This document shows, one piece after another, positions 1-6,087 of a stretch of DNA of 7,029 nt; position 1 is the stretch's first letter, and each line of letters opens with the position of its first letter. The notes under the pieces are model-generated. The model saw nothing but the letters and a program-made list of their open reading frames with translations, was not told the DNA's origin and did no database searches. The DNA is from Hymenobacter sp. GTDB taxonomy: Bacteria; Bacteroidota; Bacteroidia; Cytophagales; Hymenobacteraceae. Made by a program: the position numbers and the translations under genes. The DNA lies in assembly GCA_025362615.1 (NCBI GenBank), contig JANYFQ010000161.1, forward strand, positions 1-7,029, read 5' to 3'.

Positions 1-32
1 GGGGGTTCGGGCCACCGCGCAACAGCAGTAAA

Positions 33-135
33 CAATTCAGCAATTCAGCAAGCGGACAGTTCGGGCGGTTTTCAAGACGGTGTACGCGTTTTGTGTACCC
101 CCAAGCTGTGCTGGAAACCGCTTTAAGCAATTCAG
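33..135. repeat. Short CAATTCAG repeats upstream of the receptor gene
   Basis: The octamer CAATTCAG occurs twice back to back at 33-40 and 41-48 and again at 128-135. Between them lie two copies of GTGTAC (80-85 and 93-98, 13 bp apart) and a 7-bp inverted repeat, GCGGTTT at 65-71 with AAACCGC at 115-121. No convincing reading frame crosses this stretch. It could hold operator sites for the receptor gene downstream, but the motifs are short and could have arisen by chance. Function is not assigned. Confidence 0.4.
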
Positions 136-191
136 ACCAGAAATCCAGCAGTTGGTAAAGCAGGCATAACATGAAGGCCAATTTGCGCCCG

Positions 192-199
192 TACCTTTG
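192..199 (+). promoter_or_regulatory. Bacteroidota-type -7 element for the TonB-dependent receptor gene
   Basis: TACCTTTG matches the Bacteroidota -7 consensus TAnnTTTG exactly. Transcription would start near 205, leaving a leader of about 37 nt before the ATG at 243. No clear TTG/TTTG is present at the expected -33 distance; the nearby TTTG at 182-185 is too close. The promoter may therefore be weak or need an activator. The leader has a T-rich stretch and no Shine-Dalgarno sequence, which is common in this phylum. Confidence 0.6.
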
Positions 200-242
200 C
201 ATCGGTTTTAATCAAACCTTCTTTTTTACCTAACCCCGTTGT

Positions 243-3200
243 ATGAAACACATACATTTACGTCACTTCTTGCTGGCCCTGCTATTGCTCACCGCTCAAT
301 TGGGCTGGGGCCAGGGTGCCACCACCGCCGCCATGAGCGGCACCATCACCGATGGCAAGGGCGCGGCCCTGCCGGGGGCCACCGTGGTGGCCGTGCACAC
401 GCCCACCAACACCACCTACGGGGCGGGCACCAACGCCGACGGCCGCTTCAACATCCAGGGGATGCGCGTGGGCGGGCCGTACACGGTCAAAATCACCTTC
501 GTGGGCTACCAGGACGTGAACCGCAGCAACATCAGCCTCACGCTGGCCGAAAATTTCCGGCTTGATGCGAAGATGAGCGACGCCAGCACGGCCCTGACCG
601 AAGTAGTGGTGACGGGCCGCCAAAACCCGGTCATCAACGCCGACCGTACGGGGGCGGCCACCACCATCCAGCGCGAAGCCATCGAGCGCCTGCCGACCCT
701 CAACCGTTCGTTCGCCGACTTTACGCGCCTCACGCCGCAGGCCAACGGCAACAGCTTTGCCGGGCGCGGCACTGGCTTCAACAACATCACCATCGACGGG
801 GCCATCTTCAACAACTCCTTCGGCCTCTCGGGCACGGTGGGGGGCCAAACCAACGCCCAGCCCATCTCGATTGACGCCATCGACCAAATCCAGGTCAGCA
901 TCGCGCCCTACGACGTGCGCCAGGGCTCGTTTACGGGCGCGGGCATCAACGCCGTGACGCGCTCGGGCACCAACCGCTTCAGCGGCTCGGTGTACAGCTT
1001 TTACCGCGACCAGGCCCTGGTGGGCAGCAAGGTGAACGGCGTGGAATCGGACTTTCCGACCTTCAACCTCAAAAACTTCGGGGCACGCTTTGGCGGGGCG
1101 CTCATCAAGGACAAAGTATTTTTCTTCGTGAACGGGGAGCGTGAAATCCGCAACGCGCCGCCGGCCGGCAACTTCCGGGCCGCCAACCCCGGCGAGACGC
1201 CCGGTGGGGCCGTGTCGCAGGCCCGCGCCCAGGATTTGGATGCCCTGAGCCGCTTCGTGCAGGAGCGGTTCGGCTACGACACCGGCCCCTACCAGGGCTA
1301 CTCGCTGCGCCAGAACTCGGACAAAATCACGGCCCGCCTCGACTGGAACATCAGCGCCAACCACCGCTTCAACGTCAAGTACAACTACCTCACGTCGTTT
1401 GCCGACGTGCCGCCGAGCGGCAGCGGGTCCATCGGTAACAACCGCTCGCAGAGCCAGTTCAGTATGCCGTTCCAGTCGTCGTACTACACCATCAACAACA
1501 ACCTCAACTCGTACATTGCCGAGCTAAACTCCTCGTTCGGCAACCGCTTCTCCAACAACCTGACGGCGGGCTATTCGGCCTTCCGCGACTTCCGCTCGTC
1601 GTTCTCGTCGGTGTTTCCCTTCGTCGAGATTGGCAACGCCGCCGGCGCTTCGGCCTTCCCTACGGCCGCCACCCCCACCCCGGCCTACACCGTGGCCGCC
1701 AACAACCTTACTTCGTTTGGCTACGAGCCGTTTACGGCCGGCAACCTGCTCAACACCGACGTGTACCAAATTGGCGACAACTTCACGGCCTACCTCGGCA
1801 AGCACAACGTGACGCTGGGCAGCTACAACGAGTTCTACAAGTTTCGCAACGACTTCATTCCCAACTTCAACAGCCTCTACCGCTTCAACTCGCTCGAGGA
1901 CTTTTACGGGGCCAACGGCTATTCCTACAACCGCGCCAACGGGCAATACGCCCCTTATTCGGCCACCAATCCCAGCCCCGGCATTGCCCGGCCCACGGTG
2001 TTTCGGCAGGGCTACCCCGCCGACGGCGGCAGCCAGATTATCCCCGTCACCCTGGAGGCCCAGCAGTTTGGCCTGTACGTGCAGGACGAATGGTCGCCGC
2101 GCCCGAACCTGAAAATCAACATTGGCCTGCGGGCTGATTTGCCGGTTGTCAGCACCGAACTCAAGTCCAACGTGTACGTGGGCGGCGGGGTGCTGCCCAA
2201 CGGCGAAACCGGCCCCGGCCTCACCTTCCGCGACGGCCAGCGCCTCGACCTGGGCAAGGCCCCCAAGAAGCAGGTGCTCTACTCGCCCCGCGTGGGCTTC
2301 AACTGGGACGTGAACGACGACAAGAAGACGCAGGTGCGCGGCGGCACGGGCATCTTCACGGGCCGCATCCCGTTCGTGCTCATCTCCAACCAAATCAGCA
2401 ACAACGGCGTGGGCTCGGGCAGCATCGATGCCTCGGCCACGGCCAACCCCAACCTGGCCAGCAACCCGGCCCAGATTTACCCGTTTTCGGCCAACGCAAG
2501 CACCTACCGCCCGTCCACAGCCATTGCCGCGCCCTCGGCCTTCAACCTGGCCGTGACCGACCGCGAGTTTAAGTTTCCGCAGGTGTGGCGCTCCAACTTC
2601 GCCATCGACCAAGAACTCGGCGGCGGCGTGGTGGCCACCCTCGAAGCCCTCTACACCAAGGACCTCAACGCCCTGGCCTTCGAGAACGTGAACCTGCCCA
2701 ACGCCGTGGGCCGCGCAGTTGGGGCCGACCAGCGCCCCATCTTCTACACCCTGAGCGGGGCACCCAACGCCAACGGCCTCGTCACGACGACGGCCTACAA
2801 CCGCATCAACGGGCCCGTCGGGCCGTCGGGCCGCCTCAACTCGGCCGCCGCGCCTAACATCTCGGATGCCATTTTGATGAAAAACACCAACCGGGGCTAC
2901 TCCTACTCCATCACGGGGCAGTTGCAGAAAAGCTTCCGGGGCGGCCTCTTCGGCAGCCTGGCCTACACCTACACCGACTCGCGCTCGGTGAACGACGGCG
3001 GCTCGACCCCGACCAACATCTGGCGCGACCGCCTCGTGAGCGGCGACCCCAACGCCGAAGCCCTGAGCTACTCCAACTTCTTGCAGCAGCACCGCGTGAT
3101 TGGCGTGGTGTCGTACCGCCGCGAATACCTCAAGCACCTGGGCACCACCTTCTCGGCCTTCTACGTGGGCGCGCCCAACGGCCGCTTCAGCTACGTGTAC

Positions 3201-3812
3201 AGCGGCGACGTGAACGGCGACGGCCAAACGTCCAACGACCTGGTGTACATCCCGCGCAACAGTTCCGAAATCAACCTCATCGACATTGCCATCAACGACA
3301 CCCGCGCCCCCGGCGCGGGCGCTGCGGCCCGCATCGGCACCTACACCGCCGCCCAGCAGTACGCCGACCTTAATGCCTACATCGAGCAGGACGACTACCT
3401 GAGCAAGCACCGGGGCGAGTACATGGAGCGCAACGGTGCCCAGAACCCCTGGCAGCACCAGGTGGACGTGAAACTGTTGCAAGACATCTTCACCAACGTC
3501 GGTAAAGACCGCAACACCCTGCAACTGACGGTGGACGTCTTCAACGTCGGCAACCTGCTCAACGACAAGTGGGGCCGCACGCAGTCGCCCAACCGCCTGC
3601 CGTTGCTCTCGTACGCGGGCTACAACGCGGCCGGGCAGCCCGTCTTCACGTACCCCTACCAGCTGGCCCCGGTCGTGACGGCCGGCACCGGCGCCACGCC
3701 GGGCACCATTGCCACGCCCGGCACCCCGCTCTCGACCACTTCGTTCGACAACGTGAACGGCCTGAGCTCGCGCTGGCAGATGCAAATCGGTGTCCGCTAC
3801 ATCTTCAACTAA
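243..3812 (+). CDS. Oar-like TonB-dependent outer-membrane receptor with N-terminal carboxypeptidase-regulatory domain
   Basis: This 1189-residue protein is predicted to be a TonB-gated outer-membrane beta-barrel. It begins with a signal peptide (basic MKHIHLRH, then a Leu-rich core, cleavage near residues 23-25). A carboxypeptidase-regulatory-like beta-sandwich follows at about 28-110 (SGTITDGKGAALPGATV, GRFNIQGM). LTEVVVTG at 118-125 is the usual linker before the plug in this family. The plug at about 130-250 carries ITIDGAIFNNSFG, APYDVRQG and GINAVTRSGTN, the signature of Oar-like receptors. The rest is barrel with many aromatic strands, ending in RYIFN. DVNGDGQTSND at 989-999 looks like a calcium-binding loop. 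A Thr/Pro/Gly-rich insert lies at about 1146-1166. No SusD-like partner follows, so the gene looks monocistronic and is closed by a terminator. Substrate cannot be told; Myxococcus Oar is linked to protein secretion. Length is normal for the family. The start is fixed by the signal peptide. Confidence 0.93.
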   Translation: MKHIHLRHFLLALLLLTAQLGWGQGATTAAMSGTITDGKGAALPGATVVAVHTPTNTTYGAGTNADGRFNIQGMRVGGPYTVKITFVGYQDVNRSNISLTLAENFRLDAKMSDASTALTEVVVTGRQNPVINADRTGAATTIQREAIERLPTLNRSFADFTRLTPQANGNSFAGRGTGFNNITIDGAIFNNSFGLSGTVGGQTNAQPISIDAIDQIQVSIAPYDVRQGSFTGAGINAVTRSGTNRFSGSVYSFYRDQALVGSKVNGVESDFPTFNLKNFGARFGGALIKDKVFFFVNGEREIRNAPPAGNFRAANPGETPGGAVSQARAQDLDALSRFVQERFGYDTGPYQGYSLRQNSDKITARLDWNISANHRFNVKYNYLTSFADVPPSGSGSIGNNRSQSQFSMPFQSSYYTINNNLNSYIAELNSSFGNRFSNNLTAGYSAFRDFRSSFSSVFPFVEIGNAAGASAFPTAATPTPAYTVAANNLTSFGYEPFTAGNLLNTDVYQIGDNFTAYLGKHNVTLGSYNEFYKFRNDFIPNFNSLYRFNSLEDFYGANGYSYNRANGQYAPYSATNPSPGIARPTVFRQGYPADGGSQIIPVTLEAQQFGLYVQDEWSPRPNLKINIGLRADLPVVSTELKSNVYVGGGVLPNGETGPGLTFRDGQRLDLGKAPKKQVLYSPRVGFNWDVNDDKKTQVRGGTGIFTGRIPFVLISNQISNNGVGSGSIDASATANPNLASNPAQIYPFSANASTYRPSTAIAAPSAFNLAVTDREFKFPQVWRSNFAIDQELGGGVVATLEALYTKDLNALAFENVNLPNAVGRAVGADQRPIFYTLSGAPNANGLVTTTAYNRINGPVGPSGRLNSAAAPNISDAILMKNTNRGYSYSITGQLQKSFRGGLFGSLAYTYTDSRSVNDGGSTPTNIWRDRLVSGDPNAEALSYSNFLQQHRVIGVVSYRREYLKHLGTTFSAFYVGAPNGRFSYVYSGDVNGDGQTSNDLVYIPRNSSEINLIDIAINDTRAPGAGAAARIGTYTAAQQYADLNAYIEQDDYLSKHRGEYMERNGAQNPWQHQVDVKLLQDIFTNVGKDRNTLQLTVDVFNVGNLLNDKWGRTQSPNRLPLLSYAGYNAAGQPVFTYPYQLAPVVTAGTGATPGTIATPGTPLSTTSFDNVNGLSSRWQMQIGVRYIFN

Positions 3813-3850
3813 GGCACGTGCGCTGACTTCCGGCCAGCCGAATGCAACCG

Positions 3851-3883
3851 AAAGGGCAGGCCACACGGCCTGCCCTTTTTTTT
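3851..3883 (+). terminator. Intrinsic terminator of the receptor gene
   Basis: GGGCAGGCC (3854-3862), loop ACAC, and GGCCTGCCC (3867-3875) form a perfect 9-bp GC-rich stem followed by eight T residues (3876-3883). Three A residues before the stem can pair with the first T residues, so it may also work weakly on the minus strand. It lies 38 nt after the receptor stop codon. Confidence 0.93.
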
Positions 3884-3937
3884 GGCGCTGACGCTTTGGC
3901 GTTTGACCCGGTTCAACAAAAAAATAAGCCCACGCCC

Positions 3938-3967
3938 TTGCCCGCCCGGATTTTTGCCGTACTTTTG
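3938..3967 (+). promoter_or_regulatory. Bacteroidota-type promoter for tRNA-Ala
   Basis: TTG at 3938-3940, a 19-bp spacer and TACTTTTG at 3960-3967 match the Bacteroidota promoter (TTG, about 19 bp, TAnnTTTG). The predicted start near 3973 gives a 5' leader of about 35 nt before the mature tRNA at 4009. This is one of the two best promoter matches in the window. Confidence 0.8.
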
Positions 3968-4008
3968 CAAGACCAAAACGCAATAGGCGCGGCGGCAAAG
4001 CAAGTTTC

Positions 4009-4082
<74 letters not shown>

Positions 4083-4096
4083 CTCCCGAACATAAA

Positions 4097-4135
4097 AGAA
4101 CAGGCCGCCCCGATTTGGGGCGGCCTGTTTTGCTT
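4097..4135 (+). terminator. Intrinsic terminator downstream of tRNA-Ala
   Basis: AACAGGCCGCCCC (4099-4111) and GGGGCGGCCTGTT (4117-4129) form a 13-bp perfect stem with loop GATTT, followed by TTGCTTT. It begins about 15 nt after the tRNA and should end its transcript. It therefore separates the tRNA from the nuclease gene at 4236. The A residues before the stem could give weak minus-strand activity. Confidence 0.9.
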
Positions 4136-4235
4136 TGGGGCGGTTTGGGCTGATGGCCCTCTTTTGCCAGCACCGGAGTTGAGGCGAGCAGCGACGGGGC
4201 AGGCAATGCGGTGCCCTGCTTTCCTTTGCCTGGAA

Positions 4236-5051
4236 ATGAAGAAGCCCTACCCCATTTGCGACGTGCTGGTGGTGCTGGCCAAAACGCCCGCCGACTTCCA
4301 CCTGGCCCAAACCCAGGGCTGGTACCGCATTCCCACTAGTTCACGCATTCCGGTCGCGCTGCAAAAGCGGACGGCTCGCATCCTGGCATTTTACTTCCCC
4401 AAAAACTTCACGGAATTGAAGTCGTCCGTCCGGTACTACGCCGACATAACGGGCGTGGAAACGGTGAGCCGCCAGCAGCTTTTTCCCGACGAAACGCCCA
4501 ATTCCAAATCGGAGAAGCTGTATTACAAAATTTCGTTCGGGCCGCTGACGGAGTTGCCCCGGCCCATTTTCAGCTACCGGCCCCGCTTCGTGCTGTTCAT
4601 CCCCACCACCTGGGCCAAGTTTTCGCGGGCCGAAGAACTCAACGACCTCTACCACGAAAGCCCGCTGGAAGACAAACTCTGGGACGAATTGAAGCGCCAG
4701 AACCTGCCCGCCGAACGGCAGGTGTTGTTGCCCACGAAGGAGAAAAACTGGATTTGTGATTTCGCCTTTTACTGCAAAACCGGCACCGTGGACGTGGAAT
4801 GCGACGGCGACACCTACCACATGAAACCCGACGCCGTGCGCTACGACAAGGGCCGCAACAACGAAATAGCGGCCCTGGCCGACTGGCACGTCCTGCGCTT
4901 CACGACCCGCAACATCGAGCAGGAAATGCCGCAAACCATCTACCTCATCAAAACGAAGATTGACCGGTTGGGCGGCCTGCACTACGCCCGCGAAGACGTG
5001 GTGCGCTACGTGAGCCGCCCGAACGACCAGCTCGATTTGTTCGGCTTGTAG
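4236..5051 (+). CDS. Uncharacterised N-terminal domain fused to a DUF559/Vsr-like PD-(D/E)XK nuclease, with C-terminal clamp-binding motif
   Basis: This 271-residue protein is probably a DNA nuclease of the type II restriction endonuclease-like fold. The C-terminal part (about 140-240) shows a helix with E145 (PLEDKLWDEL), a strand with D175 (ICDFAF), then VDVECDGDTYH with E188, D190 and H195, and finally WHVLRFTTRNI. That order matches DUF559/Vsr-like domains. The N-terminal 1-138 (GWYRIP, AFYFPKNF, YYKISFGPL, FIPTTWAKF) is not a domain I can name. Its strand pattern could suit a PUA/EVE-like reader, which is a guess. The last residues are QLDLF (265-269) followed by GL, matching the consensus beta-clamp-binding pentapeptide. 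The frame is open back into the tRNA, so the start had to be chosen: ATG 4236 gives MKKPYPICDV, and ATG 4206 is a possible alternative. Neither has a clear ribosome site. An imperfect -7 match, TTCCTTTG, sits at 4221-4228. No methyltransferase gene is adjacent on this strand. Confidence 0.8.
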   Translation: MKKPYPICDVLVVLAKTPADFHLAQTQGWYRIPTSSRIPVALQKRTARILAFYFPKNFTELKSSVRYYADITGVETVSRQQLFPDETPNSKSEKLYYKISFGPLTELPRPIFSYRPRFVLFIPTTWAKFSRAEELNDLYHESPLEDKLWDELKRQNLPAERQVLLPTKEKNWICDFAFYCKTGTVDVECDGDTYHMKPDAVRYDKGRNNEIAALADWHVLRFTTRNIEQEMPQTIYLIKTKIDRLGGLHYAREDVVRYVSRPNDQLDLFGL

Positions 5052-5065
5052 AAATACTAATTTTG
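5036..5065 (+). promoter_or_regulatory. Bacteroidota-type promoter overlapping the end of the nuclease gene
   Basis: TTTG at 5036-5039, an 18-bp spacer and TAATTTTG at 5058-5065 match the phylum's promoter consensus. The upstream half lies inside the last codons of the nuclease gene. Transcription would start near 5071, about 50 nt before the ATG at 5123. This suggests the downstream gene has its own promoter and need not be co-transcribed with the nuclease gene. Confidence 0.7.
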
Positions 5066-5122
5066 TGGCGTACTTGCACCACCCAAACGCCTCATTCCTC
5101 CCCCTTTTCGCCCGCACTGCCC

Positions 5123-5842
5123 ATGACCAACAAAACCTACTTCCTCAACTTTTTCGTCCCGCTGTGCGCCTCGCTCAACGACGACGAATTTCTGGCCTTT
5201 GCCGAAGCAACGGTGGCCAACCTGAAAAAGGACGCGGCGGCCAACGCCGACGACCTTGCTTTTCTGGAGCCGCAGGTAGCCAAGCTGCGGGCGGCCCACG
5301 GGCAGCGCGGCGTGGGCGGCAAGGCGGCCAGCGTGGCAACGCTGAAAACGGCCGTGCGGGCGTTCTTGCAGTGGGCCAAGCTGACCAACGTGCAGAAAGT
5401 GTTTCCGGCGTTCCCGGACCGCAAGCAGGCCGAACGGGTGGACATCTTTCCGGGTGGGATGGACGCGCTCTACCGCGCCGACCAAACCAACATCCTGAGC
5501 CGGGCCAAGTACTACCTCAACAAAATCAGCGGCACTTACGGGGCCAAAACCGGCATCAAACCCGCCGATGCCGCCGCCCAATACAAGACGCTGGAAGATG
5601 CCCTGACCGGGCGCACCACCGACGCGGCCGACAAGCGCGGGGGCTCGGTGGCCGTGGATGCCGAAGAGTTGGTGGTGTGCGGCGGCCTCTACCGGGCCTA
5701 CGGCGGGCTGATTCACCGGCACTACGAGCAGCCGGAAAAAGCCTACGCCTACTTCCCCTTCCCCAACAGCACCGGCACGGCGGCCGATGGCAACCTGGTG
5801 TCGCTGCCCAAAGCCCACCCGGCCGATGCCGTGGCCCCGTAA
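5123..5842 (+). CDS. Hypothetical protein, mostly helical, 239 residues
   Basis: I do not recognise this protein. It is soluble-looking, with no signal peptide or membrane span. Amphipathic helices are likely at about 20-60 (NDDEFLAFAEATVANLKKD), 66-90 (ending in FLQWAKLTNV) and 112-160. An Asp/Gly-rich linker around 162-176 leads to EELVVCGGLYRAYGGLIHRHY (about 181-201) and an aromatic AYAYFPFP near 208-214. The Pro/Ala-rich tail looks unstructured. The start at 5123 follows the promoter at 5036-5065 by a sensible leader and begins where the protein-like sequence begins; the frame extends a little further upstream, but the added residues look like leader. Codon use is GC-rich like the neighbours. 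The gene is 71 nt after the nuclease stop, on the same strand, and converges on the 42-bp repeat array. A link to the nuclease is possible but not shown. Confidence 0.75.
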   Translation: MTNKTYFLNFFVPLCASLNDDEFLAFAEATVANLKKDAAANADDLAFLEPQVAKLRAAHGQRGVGGKAASVATLKTAVRAFLQWAKLTNVQKVFPAFPDRKQAERVDIFPGGMDALYRADQTNILSRAKYYLNKISGTYGAKTGIKPADAAAQYKTLEDALTGRTTDAADKRGGSVAVDAEELVVCGGLYRAYGGLIHRHYEQPEKAYAYFPFPNSTGTAADGNLVSLPKAHPADAVAP

Positions 5843-5851
5843 CGGGGCGAA

Positions 5852-6081
5852 ATGTTCCTTTTCCAAGCCCGGCCGGGGTCGGAGTGCCAACGGGAGTTCC
5901 CTTTGGCGCTTCGGCCCCGGCCGGACTGCTGTCGGGCGTTCCTTTTGATGCTCCCGCCCCGGCCGGACTGCTGTAAGGAACTCCTTTGGCGGGTACGGCT
6001 CCGGCCGGGCAGTCAAAAGGAACTCCTTTTGGCGTACCCGGCCTGGCCGGCGTGCAAAAAGGCGTTCCTTTTGGTTGGGCC
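5852..6081. repeat. Degenerate 42-bp tandem repeat array between convergent genes
   Basis: Five consecutive units of exactly 42 bp start at 5852, 5894, 5936, 5978 and 6020, with a partial sixth from 6062. Each has a TTCC or CTCC block running into CTTT/TTTT near its start, and most have a GGCCGG core about 25 bp later. Units two and three share 19 identical bases (5914-5932 and 5956-5974). The junctions of later units form dyads: AAAAGG-AACT-CCTTTT at 6015-6030 and AAAAGG-CGTT-CCTTTT at 6057-6072. An earlier unit has GGGA-GT-TCCC at 5892-5901. The array fills nearly all of the 245-bp gap between two converging genes. It could act as a two-way terminator region or a protein-binding array, or be a neutral minisatellite. 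No CRISPR-like repeat-spacer alternation is seen. Confidence 0.88.
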
Positions 6082-6087
6082 GCGTTT

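Noticed and set aside
1524..3998. Long minus-strand open frame of 824 codons opposite the receptor gene
   Set aside because: It lies opposite a well-supported receptor, is rich in Val/Gly/Ala/Arg as expected from the complement of GC-rich codons, and runs through the terminator. It is a shadow frame.
5852..6081. CRISPR array
   Set aside because: The units are contiguous and degenerate with no unique spacers between identical repeats, and no cas gene is present.
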